From assembly GCA_022702545.1 (NCBI GenBank), contig JAHRBC010000005.1, positions 2,046,001 to 2,110,000 on the forward strand: a stretch of 64,000 nucleotides of DNA. Direction: 5' to 3'. The first letter of the stretch is position 1, and every line of letters starts with the position of its first letter. Below, piece by piece: positions 11,265 through 22,592 of this stretch. The notes under the pieces are model-generated. The model worked only from the letters and a program-made list of their open reading frames with translations, was not told the DNA's origin and did no database searches. Source of the DNA: Phycomyces nitens (Eukaryota; Mucoromycota; Mucoromycetes; Mucorales; Phycomycetaceae). Both the position numbers and the translations under genes were made by a program.

Positions 11265-11283
11265 AATTTCTTTTGGTGTGATA
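11265..11283 (-). repeat. Right terminal inverted repeat of the 4.2-kb transposon
   Basis: Exact reverse complement of 7052-7070. Confidence 0.85.
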
Positions 11284-11354
11284 ATATTGTACTCCGTTAC
11301 CGAGTTTGAATGACTATTTAATACCAGTCTAAAAGTGTAACCAAGTTCCGTGGT

Positions 11355-11530
11355 TTTGTATATACCTTGAGATATACACACCCAGCTGAATAAAGTCCAA
11401 ACTCTACAACCGATCTCTGGCTATTCTTTGCAAATGCATGGCAAGCTAACGTCTGAATAATTTTACACCAAGCGCTCGTACACCTCATACCAAGCGATAT
11501 CCGACAATTATACAACAAAGATTTTAACTA
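11355..11530 (+). repeat. LTR-like dispersed repeat, copy 2
   Basis: Colinear with 4735-4935 (shared CCGATCTCTG at 11410-11419, then the AATG/TGGCAAGCTAAC and TTACACCAAG blocks). It begins about 70 bp outside the right end of the 4.2-kb transposon and points the same way as copy 1. The copies are well diverged, so they are old. Confidence 0.5.
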
Positions 11531-11984
11531 CATAGACATTTGAATAATTCAAAACAGCCATTTGGCACCACACAAACACTCTTTGGATATAATACTAAGA
11601 ACGATTAACAAGGGGGGGTTCAATAACATATTTTCAAAGTCTTGATGGTCAATAGATAAAACTTGGAAAATAAAATCAATGAAACCCCCTAATAAATAAA
11701 TTTGAAAAATTTTAAAAAAAATAGTAGTAGTCTACTAAGCTCTCCTTCTTAGAATATTGGAATCTTTAAGGTCACCAAAGTGTCAGACATTAGTTGTAAC
11801 AAAAGTAGATTAGAAACCGAAACAGACATTTATGATGGCTGAGTAGGTTTAGAAAAGATATAAAAGAGGACAGTATCTCATTGAATAAAAAAGCATCTAC
11901 CTTTCTATCTTTGTTTACAATTCCCAGTGGGTTTGGCCAATATTGGGTGTATTATAGCATTGGAAGAACAATCCAGATCCAAAA
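11531..11984. other. Intergenic, AT-rich
   Basis: No gene seen. GGGGGGTTCAA near 11612 is the inverse of TTGAACCCCCC at about 11068, but the flanks do not continue the match. Confidence 0.4.
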
Positions 11985-12222
11985 TGACAAAAAATAAAAA
12001 TAAAAATAAATGCAACAGTACTCTACCAAGCCTAGCTTGGTAGATTGGAATCCCCGGGTACCGAAGTCCAAGCTGAGATTTCAAGAAATCTCAGGTACTG
12101 CCCCAGTTATACTAACCCAGCCGGCTACGACAGCGAAAGTCCAAATTCCGGAACCGAGGATCGAACCCCGGTCCCGGAAGTGAAAATCCGACGCCTTAAC
12201 CGACTGAGCCATACACCAGTAT
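11985..12222 (-). mobile_element. tRNA-derived SINE
   Basis: On the minus strand the head has a perfect A box TGGCTCAGTCG (12201-12211) followed by GTTAAGGC, and a B box GGTTCGATCCTC (12156-12167), 33 nt apart. A tRNA-unrelated body of about 130 bp follows, with two hairpins (arms GAGATTTC/GAAATCTC at about 12075-12092 and CTACCAAG/CTTGGTAG at about 12023-12043). It ends in a simple TTTTTA-type tail at 11990-12010. The head resembles a tRNA whose anticodon loop reads TTTTCAC, but stem mismatches rule out a normal tRNA. No clear target-site duplication was found. Confidence 0.7.
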
Positions 12223-12230
12223 TACTAGTA

Positions 12231-13415
12231 TATAGAAAATTAAGAGATACGTGCAACTCTTTGCTTGCCTTTTATGGTAAAATACTATTTATAGTGTCTG
12301 CAATGCACTTTCTACACTCAAAAAAATAGATTCTTTACATCTGTAGCTAATCACCAAGTCTCATGCTAATCCGTTCCTTCTTCTTCTTGTTTTTTATCTA
12401 ATGCTATAGCTAATCCATTTTAAATATATTAAAAAAATCTTTGGTTGTAATGTGGTAGATTCCCATTGAGATTGCTTTATTATATACAATCAATCGAATT
12501 AATATCCTGCAATCAACAATAGCACCAGATTATTTCTAGAGTTATTATAAAACAAAATTATTACTGTGGGCATTGATACACCCACCACGTTGGGAAATTC
12601 AGATATACCAAGTTTATATTTATTCAACTAAACTGCTATACATTTGCAAGTCTCCTCGATGACACCAAGTTTTTTTTTAAAAAAAAAATCCGACCCTTAA
12701 AATCGATATTTCTTCTCGTCATATATTACTTGCTTATACTTACACTTTTATTCAAGATATAAGCTTTTTAGATTTATCCAAAGATACTAGTAAAGAAGAA
12801 GAAAACTTGATATCTCGCAGCTATTTCAGGATTTAATAGCCTCGATTAAATCAGGCTCATATCCAACATTTCTTCTTTTGATTTAAATCTGGCTTTCCCT
12901 TTTATGTTCATGTATTGACCATGTCAAAGAATTGGTTAAATCTCATATATGAATCTCTAATTAGTCTCATGCACGGGTATATATATATATATAATCATTA
13001 TAATAATATACCAGTATTGTTGTGTTTTCGGGTATTAAAACAATAAAAAAGTAGTAATGGAGATATAGACAGTAAGTGAGTACTTTGAGACTGTATATAA
13101 GCTTGTCTTTATTAAGATACAAAATGTGCCGCTCTTTATATACTCTTTCAATGTCCTGTTGCACAAAATCTTGGACTTCGTGATACGTGGGGTCTTTCAC
13201 CACATTAAGATATTAGATGGAGTAAGCCTCTGAGCTCAACATCCATATTACTATTATTCTGATGCATTTCTATAATTCCTTTATCGTACCTTATTAGCTC
13301 TCAGCTAATCTGTACTTATAGCTTATCTATATGTAAAATATACATTAATAAGGCTGGATCACCACAAGTATTCTTTTGATTATTCATTTATTAGTCGAGT
13401 AATTACAACTCAATA
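12231..13415. other. Intergenic, AT-rich
   Basis: No supported gene. A T-run/A-run palindrome sits at 12670-12688. A 78-codon minus-strand frame (12967-13203) has no recognisable features and ends in a low-complexity hydrophobic stretch. Confidence 0.5.
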
Positions 13416-14748
13416 TTAAACATCTATCAGACGAAGATCATTAGGTACATAACGCTCTCCTGTTGTATTAGCACTGTCAACTAACTGCCTCATCTTGGCC
13501 AGCTCTTCATTTGACAAGACGATATCGCCAGCCTTCACGTTTTCTTCGAGATACTTGATTCTTCTGGTACCGGGAATCACAAAAAAATCGGGACCTTGAG
13601 CGAGGATCCATGCCAGTATATATTGACTTGGAGTGACACCCTTCTTGGTAGCAAGGGCAGTAATTCCATCGACGATTTCAAGGTTTTTAGCAAAGTTTTC
13701 TGGGGAGAAGCGAGGAAGATCGCGTCTGAAATCATTTTCAGGAAGATCGTCTATGCTTCTAATAGTCCCAGTCAAGAAGCCACGACCCAATGGAGAACTG
13801 CGATTGATGTAGCTTAGTATCAAAATTTCATGATATTTCTGGGTAAGACCACTTATTTCCAAACTTACTAGGCAATAATAGAAACACCCAATTCACGCGC
13901 AGCATCTAGCACACCATTCGTTTCGATATCCAAGGACCAAGGAGAGTATTCCATCTGAACAGCCGCAATGGGATGAATTTTGTAAGCACGGCGAAGTGTG
14001 GCAGCAGAGCACTCGGATAATCCTTGCAATTATCAATAGACTTGTTAGATACACGAATACTTGTGTATATTGTGGGAATAGTTTACCGAGAAAACGAACA
14101 CGGCCTTCTTTGACTAATTCAGCCATTGCTCTGACGGTGTCTTCAATGGGACTTGAAAAGGGTTTGATGGGATTGCATTATATATAATGGCAATACACAA
14201 TAATAATAATAATAATATATATAATCTTACGTATTAGGATCAACACGATGTTGATAATAAAGGTCAACTACATCAACACCAAGTCTTTTTTGACTCTTTT
14301 CAAACGCTTTACGAACATATTCGGGTGAGCCACCGATGCCAGTAACCTCGCCTTCATCGGTGCGAACAAATCCAAACTTTGTAGCCACAAAGACCTTGTC
14401 TTTTTTGGTATTCAAAGGCCCAGATATTAAACGTTCATTATGAGAATTGATTCCGTACAAGTCAGAAGTATCCCAGAATGTTGAGCTGTGATGAAGATGT
14501 AAGTAGCTTGGATTTATGACAACCTTTGAACAGATATGTACCCTAGTTCAATTGAACGCTCGAGGGTCTTTATATTTTCTTCATCGTTTGTAGGGCCATA
14601 GAATTCGCTCATGCTATAATTTACGAGTTGTAATATTTAATTTATATGGTTTCGACAATTGACAAGTAGCTTTTGTTTACCCCATACAACCAAGTCCAAT
14701 ACAAGGTACCAATACATCGGTCTTTCCGATTTTTCTTAAAGGAATCAT
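13416..14748 (-). CDS. Aldo/keto reductase (AKR13-like), 331 aa
   Basis: Six exons join exactly in frame: 14681-14748, 14542-14613, 14231-14485, 14087-14151, 13869-14022 and 13416-13797 (996 nt). The protein starts [20 protein letters not shown] and has the AKR catalytic tetrad: Asp and Tyr in TSDLYG, Lys in ATKFG and His in YYQHRVD. The VQMEYSPW block, [10 protein letters not shown] and the C-terminal VIPGTRR are the NADP(H)-binding signatures of the TIM-barrel fold. GCMGMSEFYG near the N-terminus is typical of the AKR13 group. Likely a cytosolic NADPH-dependent reductase of aldehydes or ketones; the physiological substrate cannot be told. Confidence 0.92.
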
Positions 14749-16856
14749 GCTTGCTTGAGATGGAAAGATGGTTTTTTTTAAGAAAATATAGCCGAAACAA
14801 CATATCAAATTATAAGCTTATATACCATGTTCCAAACAAATAGTCATGTATTTCTTGGCAAATCATTTTAAGTTTTTTTTTAGAACAAAATCCACCTCTG
14901 AATTTGTATAAATCCTTGTTTAGATTTGTATTAGTTTAATTGGTCCCAAATAAATGGCAAATCTACCGCCTTACTAGTAATTGCTAATAGAATAATCCAA
15001 AATATAATATGGGGTAGGAAATAAAGGGAATCAACTTTATTTCCAAAACTGACAAAGAATACGCAATCAGTCTTTTTTTGTATAAGGTTCTGACACGTCG
15101 CGTGTAACTCCATATTTCCTGCTGGTCCAAACATATCATAACTTCCCAAATCTTCCTGTATCGATTATGTAAACAAATTGGTTAAGTACTGACCTTGGGA
15201 AAAACATGATTGCTACGTCTGGCGCAGCAATCAATTGTAAATTATAAGGATTGTAACAATGAATCCCAACATTTTAACAATAGCTTAGGAATATCATACT
15301 AATTATATTATTTTATTTATTATCGAAATATCTATATAAACATCGAAACGGTGAAAGCAATAAAATCAATCCTTACACTTCACTTCTTTTCTTTTATATA
15401 TCTTTCTCAAGAGAACAAGCTGCCGATTGCCAATATTTGGGCCAAGGAGTTGTTAGAGGAGATCGATATTCATTCTCTTTTTCTTTTAACCGTTTGGACC
15501 ACTTCATTACATAAACCAACACTGCCCGCCTCAGCTCTATATTCCTTTCATAGGAATAAGCATTGACATTTAAAATATGTTAAAGACTTGAAAAAATAAT
15601 ATTCTCAGGAAACATACAAATAAGATTCACAAAATGAGCTAATTGTTTAAAAGAGTATGGTGGGTTATAAAGCTTCAAAGTATATTCTCTTGGATAAGCT
15701 TAAATGTTATACACTTTTTTTTTTACAAAAACAAATAACTGTCTTTATAACCATGTACCGGTCTGTATGGTATATATTAGCAGGATATATATATTAGAAA
15801 ATAGAGAAAGCCGACTGGCAGTGAAGAATGACTAGATAAAGATGGGAAATTGAGTACAATTGGTCTTCATATTCCCAATTGGGTCAGATCTTCACATCTT
15901 CTTTATATTAGTCAGCCTTTTGAATAAGAACAAATGACGCACGGCTATTTTCTTTTTTTGGTGAGAGATCTTTGTCGATATTTGGACTTTGGATAATGTC
16001 ACTATTGGCTATACTATGTTGAGATGGGTAGTACATTTGGTATAAATGACAAGGTCCAGAATGTGATGAAGATATAAATTTGCATTATAAAAGTAGTATT
16101 TAATAAGTATATACCTAATTAGAAAGAAATATCAGTGTGTGTGTATCATAAATATTCCTAAACTTAAAACCTAAAGTGGCTGTTCTAGCATTTCATCAGA
16201 GGACATTAGTGGATGACATGGGCATATACATTTAATATGAACAAAATTGATAGCTGCTTACAGACATCAAAATGTGCATTGTGCATACATTTAACAAGAC
16301 TAAAAAAAAAGCACCATTGCATATGCGAGTAAAAGAGTCAAGGGTCCTCTATGTTTCACTAAACACCCAGTATTTTAATGTTTAAAGGGTCAAAGGCCAA
16401 TATCATTTAGTCCTGCTTCTCATAGATCCAAAAAAATTGCTGTTGACCTCGTTCTACTCGAGCAGTTTTGAATATATTCCGTTGAATTAACAGCCACTTG
16501 AACTGTGGAGTAAATGTCCAAGACTGTAGTTATCTTTGTGTTTAAAATGCCCAGATATATATTCCCTTTGCAACCAAAATAAAAGAAATCCCAAAGTCCA
16601 CATTTGCATCTTTCAAGATTCTATATCCTAGTGATATATCTAGAGACCTTTTAACATTTATTATTGCAGACATGAGAGAGCAAAAGATTAGGGTGGGCAT
16701 AAAAGAGAACCCAAGGGCTGTCTTTAGCTTATTTAACATTATAATCCATAATAATGAATGTTGATGTAAAAAAAACCAACTTATTATTGATCAGAAATCT
16801 GAAATGACTGTTCAAGCAAGAGATTCATGGTGCAGTTACGATTGCTTAAACTAGAT
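14749..16856. other. Intergenic, no gene seen
   Basis: About 2.1 kb of AT-rich spacer between the reductase and the decarboxylase gene. Only short frames without motifs are present. Confidence 0.55.
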
Positions 16857-17717
16857 TTATTTGCTAACCGTGTTCTCTAATAAAACGCTCATAACCGTGG
16901 AGGCTATCAAGTTGGGCTCTTCCATTGCACCAATACCTATATATCCATTAAAACATACACATCTTGGAAACATGAATAGTACTTGCCAAGATCACCGCAG
17001 GCAAGTAGTTTGCTAATCGGTGAGATTACTTTGAATTGGAGAATATCCTGAAGTACATCAAGATGCTTTGCAGTAAAAGGATGATCCCACATGTTGGTAT
17101 TCATGGCTGGACATACTATAACTGGTTTCTTTGGATCCCAGGCTCGTAATATACATGTCTGTAATCGAAACATGAGTATTCTGTTTCTTTTTTTTTTTAA
17201 AAAAAAGCTCTAAGCAATCTATACCAAAAGATTGTCGCATAGGCCATTAGCGATCTTTGCCAGAGTATTGGCATCAAGTGGGGCAATAACCATGATGTCT
17301 GCCCAATTACGAAGCTAAGATTGACGAGTGAATATGGAGATGTCAAAGGACGTTGCGAGTTACATTGATATGGAGAACTGGATCCGTCTTTCTCTTCCAA
17401 ATCTATTTTGACAATAATAATAAAAAACATGTCCTTTATATATATATATATAAAAAAAAATACTTGTCATAGACTCACAGCCCATTCCTCTTCATCGGTG
17501 TGCACCTGGGCATCAATCTCTTCTTCTTTAAAAAAGAAGCTCGAGGCCTTTGTGGGAACTACCTTGACATTGACTCTGGGATCCTTGAGATTGTAATGTG
17601 AATTAAAAGAGAATGGAATGCAGTCAAGCTTACCTGCTTGAGAATACGAACGAGCTCTGGTATTTTTATACTAGCAACACTTCCGGTCGTGCCAATGAGG
17701 ATGTTGAATTGTGCCAT
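16857..17717 (-). CDS. Phosphopantothenoylcysteine decarboxylase (PPCDC/HAL3-like), 189 aa
   Basis: Six exons (17634-17717, 17479-17583, 17364-17402, 17225-17314, 16987-17158, 16857-16936) sum to 570 nt. The flavoprotein starts MAQFNILIGTTGSVASIKIP (FMN-binding GTTGSVA). It has LRNWADIMVIAPLDANTLAK, the active-site block PAMNTNMWDHP and, near the C-terminus, LLACGDLGIGAMEEP, whose Cys and GAM(A/E)EP match the PPCDC substrate-recognition clamp. Family role: FMN-dependent decarboxylation of 4'-phosphopantothenoyl-cysteine to 4'-phosphopantetheine in CoA synthesis. The short length fits a monofunctional PPCDC rather than the long acidic Hal3/Sis2 regulators of yeast. The last intron must be GC-AG to keep this frame. 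Confidence 0.92.
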
Positions 17718-18792
17718 TGAACAAAACCTTGATGTGCAAAACCAGGCTCTGGATTTCAAATCCAAAATTCATGAATTATTAAGCAAAATCGAAAAATAAA
17801 TAAAAGATAATAGCAAGACTAGGGTCTCTGAATAATCAAGGATCTTGGATATAATGTCTACATGGCCATAATATCCAAGCTTATTCAAAGTATTAAAAAT
17901 GCCATTGGTGTCTCATGGCCAGCTTGAAAGCAAAGCTAAAAAAGAATAATATATTATATATATATATATATTAGATTACAGAGAAAGTATATAGAGTTGG
18001 TTTGAAAGAGAATCGGTTTGGATACAACTCGTGTTAATCAATATAGACTCCTTATTTCGAGCCAAATTGTAGTAATGAATTGAAAGCTAAAAAGAATCTG
18101 GGCTTGTGAAAGACTCGATACGAAGACCAAGCCTGCGAATACTAAATGAACCTAACCATGCTTGTGGTTTGGTATGAAAGGGTTGATTAGATTTGCACTG
18201 GTAAGGAGGCCTCCTCTTTCATTTATGCAGTGCCATTCGCACCTCTTATTGGAATATCAATTATAGCAGCCTAATTGGATTTCACAAGCAAGTCTTCTTT
18301 TTTCTTTTTTGTTGTTGTTCTTGTATTAAAACAAGTCCTAGGTAACATAAGTTTATATCATAGCAAACATTAAAAAGATTCAACAAATATATCTGACCTT
18401 GGGCCATAATCAATTTGATTGTGTTACAAAAAGGAGATTAAACAATTGCATAAGTGTGCAATATCTCTTACGTCCATTCTTAGTGATCTTCTTTATGTTG
18501 CAACATACTCATTGTCGACGTCACACCCATAGTTGTTCATGTCTTGGCACTCTACTTGTCTGCATGATAAGAGACCTTTTTGGCACCAAAATCACTAGAC
18601 AGAAAGATAAGCCTAGGAATATAATATATATATATATATATTATATTCAAAGCCTTGATATATCAGAAAGACAAATAAACTGCTGCTTAGCCTTTTTGGA
18701 TAACAAATAAAACATATTAGCAATTCCATCCAATACTCAACTCAAATACGCAGCAGAATCACATGACCTTGGGTCCAAAAAACAGAAACGTT
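17718..18792. other. Intergenic between divergent genes
   Basis: Holds the 5' regions of the decarboxylase (minus) and the membrane protein gene (plus). Low-complexity TATA runs occur near 17950 and 18630. No gene is supported. Confidence 0.5.
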
Positions 18793-18798
18793 TATAAA
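18793..18798 (+). promoter_or_regulatory. TATA box of the membrane protein gene
   Basis: TATAAA lies 45-50 nt upstream of the ATG at 18843 and is followed by a pyrimidine-rich leader. Confidence 0.5.
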
Positions 18799-18842
18799 CC
18801 TGGTCATTCTACTCCCTTTCTCTTCTTGTTTCATTCCCCACC

Positions 18843-19886
18843 ATGAAATTTACAATGAAGCTATTGAATGCCATTTTAGCCTTGGCATTAGGCAAGTTTC
18901 CAATATGCCTATAACAAACTCAGAGACAAACTAACTCTTCAACAGTCTGCAGTGTGTGCGCTGCACCAATCAAAGATGTATCAGTGACCTCAGTCGACCT
19001 TTCTGAATCCCCCATGAACAACAAGGGTGATGAGCACCTCTATGTTACAGTTACCCGCGTTGATGATCTTGTTGATGACGACGGCTCTCTTCTTGCCGAA
19101 CGAGTCATGGCTGTGCGTGTCCAATTCGATGTGCTTGAACAGCAGGTAATAATAAATAAAATAATATAATAATATTGTCTATGAATCTTTATAAATAGCA
19201 GTTGTATTAGTCCAATTATCCTCCAATCAAATGCTAAAAAAAGATAAATATCAATGTATTTTTAGCTGCGCTGCAATGGTGTGCCCGTCCAGATTGGCGT
19301 ATCGAATATCCAAATCGAGGCCCAGATGGCTGCCAACCCAGCCAAGCTTTCCATTGAGTCTGCTGAAGATGCTGCTATTCTTGAGGACAGCTTCGACATT
19401 GGTCTGGCCACCGTTGAGGTCAATGTGTCTCTGATGGACCAGATGACCACCGAAGACGGTCTCACCTTCCGCCGTTTGTTGGTCCAGGAGCGTATTACAG
19501 AAATCAATGGCCTCGAGGTAGTCCAGACTGAGGCTGGCCAGCAGGTTCTTGACGTCTTTGACAATGGCAAGCTCACCCAATGGGGCGTCGATCCCTTGAC
19601 TGGCTTCATGCTTCCTGATTCCCAGGAGAACAAGGAGTTTGGTATCATGTCTGACACTCAGACAACCGATTGTCCTGGTGCGTTTGTTGCTGACTGGTGG
19701 AAGGCCCAGACAACATTTGTCCGCAGCCTTATCACAGGTACTCTCTGCTCCACCCTGTTCCTTATTGCCGTTGCAATCCGCCAGTTGATCGTCAGTGCAG
19801 GTCCCTATGAATCTGTCAGCCAAGAAGCCGAAGACCAGGTTATCTGGCAAGAGAAGGAAGAGGAAAAGCGTCCCTTTATCTCTTGA
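18843..19886 (+). CDS. Secretory-pathway single-pass membrane protein, unknown function, 289 aa
   Basis: Exons 18843-18891, 18946-19145 and 19266-19886 sum to 870 nt. An N-terminal signal peptide (MKFTMKLLNAILALALVCSV, cleavage probably after VCA) is followed by an acidic luminal or extracellular domain of about 210 residues with four Cys. One transmembrane helix lies at about residues 235-257 (TLCSTLFLIAVAIRQLIV). A short cytosolic tail (residues about 258-289) contains acidic and KEEEKR clusters. Type I topology is inferred. No domain family was recognised. The first intron only fits as GC-AG. The gene is convergent with Hsp110, 200 bp away. Confidence 0.8.
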
Positions 19887-20086
19887 GCATATATTTATAT
19901 ATAAGATATTATATTTATAATATAATATATAATCCCAAACAAAATAAACATGGTTTGGCATTTTGAAAGTCTTTTTATGTAGAGTAAACTCGAAATACAG
20001 ATGATATACAAGAATGAATTTGTTGAATCTCTTGTTCTATGAAAAAGGGGTAGTTTTTTGTTTGTTTTGCTCTGCTTTTTTTGCTT

Positions 20087-22592
20087 TTAATCAATATCCA
20101 TGTCCTCCTTCTTGTCTACATGATCCTCCATAGGAGTATCGGTGGTCTCGGCAGCTTCAGCCTCGACAGGCTTGGGGGCAGGCTTGGGACGGTTCATGAT
20201 AGGAGAAGAAAAGGCCTCGACAGCCTCCTCTTCCTTGAGCATGTCACGGACAAGCACAACGGGGTTCTCGTGCTTGATGGCCTTGGCCTGCTTGGCCAAC
20301 TCACCATCCAACCATCTGCGGGCACGGTCACAACGGTCAACGATGTCCTGGCGATCCTGGGGAGGGATGTGAGAGTACTTGTCATCAGAGTTGATGGCCT
20401 CCTTGGTCCAGCGCTCACACATGGCGCGCAGGGAACGCTCGGCACGGGGACGTTCCTCAGCCTCGCGGAAACGCTCAACAACGGGGTTGCCGACATTCTT
20501 GAGGTTGGTCAACTTCTCGACATACTCAGACTTGGTGGCATCCTCACCATCCTCGTAGATCCAGTCAACAACAGCGTTGAGATCAGCAGCAAACGAATCC
20601 TTGATGCTGGGGTTAATGTAGTCTGAGTAAGGGCCGAGGATCTTGTCACGCATGTCATAACCATACTCCTCAAGAGAGTTCTTGGCAGCTTCGGTGGCAA
20701 CAATCAACTTGTCGTTGGAAGCCATCTGGCTCTCCTTCTCAGTGTACTCGTTCAACAACTCGCGGGAGATGGAGGTGTTGGAGGACACGACGGGAAGGTC
20801 GGCAGTCTTGACGAGCTTCTTGACCTTCTTGATCTCCTTCTCGCCATCCTTGTTCTTAACCTCCTCCTCGACAATCTTCTCCTCGACAGTGTAGGCGGAC
20901 TCGACGGTGAGAATGCCGTGGATGTTCATTCTAACCTTGACCTTGACCTGGGCAGGGGCCTTGTTGACAGGGGCAACGTTCTTGATGTTGAACTGGGCGA
21001 TCCAGGGCTTGGTGCCGCGGGGAAGATCCTCGGGGTTGGTGTAGTAGGCCTCAAGGGTGAAGGGCTCACTGCGCATAAAGGTCAGGATCTTGGTGGAGGG
21101 GATGGAGTTGTTGCGGTCAAACACAACAAACTCGGTGTCCTTGTCCTCGGGAGTGGGCTCGCACTGGAACTTGATGGGGTAGGTGACGATGTCATTGACA
21201 CGGAAGTCACGGACCTTGAAGACAGGCGACAACATGGCGCACTGAAGAGCAGCACCGCGAGAGACAGCCTCATCCTGGTTAAGAGTGGTGGAGATCTCCT
21301 TGTTGAAGAACTTGGAGATGGTGGTCTTGATGGCAGGGATACGGGAAGTACCACCGACAATCTCGACGGAATCAATGTCCTCGACAGTCAAACCAGCATT
21401 CTCGAGAACCTTCTTGAGGGTGACCTCAGTACGGGTGAAGAGGTGGGCAGCCCACTCCTCAAAGTCGGTACGGTTGACAATGGTCGAGACATCCTTGTCG
21501 TCCATGATGGACTCAATGTTGACGGGTGCCTGGGGGTTGGCAGAAAGGACCTTCTTGCAACGCTCGGCAGCAACGCGGAGACGGAGAAGGGCCTTGGCGT
21601 TGGAGTAGACATCGATCTTGTACTTTTCCTTGAACTCGGCAGCGAGCTTGTCGACAATGACCTGGTCAAACTCACGGCCACCAAAGTGCTGGTCGTAGGC
21701 AGTGCCACGAACGTTGAGCTGACCCTTGACAAAGGAAACAACGGAAGCGGAGTAGCTAGAGTGTCCAACATCGACAAAGACGACGTTCTTGGCCTTCTCT
21801 TCGGGCAAATCGGTCTTGGTGATACCGTAACCCAGAGCAGCGGCAGTCAAGTCGTTGACGAGACGGAGGCAGTTGAGGCCAGCAATCTCGGCGGCATCGA
21901 GGATAGCGCGGCGCTGGACCTCTGAGAACCAACCGGGGCAGGTAATAACACAGTCAGAGACGGGGCCCTTGATCTCAACAGAGGTGGTCTCCTTGAGCTT
22001 GCCGAGGTACATGGCGAGCAACTGGACGTTGGAGAAGGAGTGCTTCTCATTGAGGTAGTTGACCTATAGGTTTTGTTAGGACACCTATGCTCTGTCTTTA
22101 CATTTCCAACCACCAAAGCCTGCCGCTGTTCAATCATTTTACCTGGACACCAACTTGGCCCTGGACATCAGCCAACTGGGAAAGAATGTAGGTCTTTTCG
22201 ATTTCCTGGACCTCGGGGTCGTTGAGGCTGCGACCAGCAAGACGCTTCAAGCTGCCAATGGTGTTCTTGAAGTTGCTGATCTCCTGGGTCTTTGCAGACT
22301 CACCAATGAAACGCTGCTTCTGGCCAAAGGACAAGAGGGAACTGTTGGATTGTTAACGATTGGATGTCTTGGACCGAGAAAAAAAAACAAAAGAAAAAAA
22401 AACTTACGGGGTGGCACGGTTAGAGACCTCGTTGCAAATGACATCGATACCACGGTTTCTGGCGACGGCAATGACTGCCTGGAGGTTACCGAGATCAATA
22501 CCCTATTCACACACGCAATACAACAGATTAGTTGTGTTATGAATAAAGTACTTTTTGGCGAGATTGATAGCTTGACTTACAACGACCGACAT
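20087..22592 (-). CDS. SSE1: Hsp110/Sse1-type chaperone, 760 aa
   Basis: Exons 22581-22592, 22408-22502, 22143-22341 and 20087-22063 sum to 2283 nt. It starts [20 protein letters not shown], the Hsp110 variant of the Hsp70 phosphate-1 motif. The nucleotide-binding domain includes [14 protein letters not shown]. The substrate-binding part has a long acidic linker ([20 protein letters not shown]) typical of Sse proteins. The C-terminus ends in a Pro/Ala/Glu-rich tail ([13 protein letters not shown]...MDID) with no organelle retention signal, so it is cytosolic. Family role: nucleotide exchange factor for Hsp70 and holdase. Strong codon preference is visible from the very long open shadow frames on the opposite strand, as in highly expressed genes. 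Confidence 0.95.

Larger units (their letters stand above)
7052..11283 (-). mobile_element. 4.2-kb DNA transposon, Plavaka/CMC-like, with perfect 19-bp TIRs
   Basis: The left end TATCACACCAAAAGAAATT (7052-7070) is exactly the reverse complement of the right end (11265-11283). The element is 4232 bp and contains a large minus-strand transposase frame (7320-10001) and an upstream C2H2 zinc-finger frame (9982-10335). Both ends are flanked by or include TA/AT, so the exact boundary and a 2-bp target duplication are ambiguous. The 5' part (10336-11264) is non-coding and carries a CTAATT hexamer repeat. Superfamily is inferred from the transposase motifs; a KDZ-type element is the main alternative. 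Confidence 0.75.

Noticed and set aside
11058..11690. Possible small inverted-repeat element with CCCCCC-containing ends
   Set aside because: Only about 11 bp match and the flanks do not extend it.
12140..12222. Functional tRNA-Glu gene
   Set aside because: Anticodon and T stems contain mismatches and the acceptor strands do not pair; it fits a SINE head better.
12045..12329. 94-codon plus-strand ORF
   Set aside because: It is the antisense of the SINE, whose Pol III boxes lie on the minus strand.
19251..19961. 236-codon minus-strand frame opposite the membrane protein gene
   Set aside because: Shadow of the exon at 19266-19886; the plus strand has signal peptide, splice sites and TM helix.
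20081..21925. Long plus-strand open frames (181 and 335 codons) opposite Hsp110
   Set aside because: They are antisense shadows caused by strong codon bias in the chaperone gene; their products are repetitive Leu/Gly/Asp sequence without domains.
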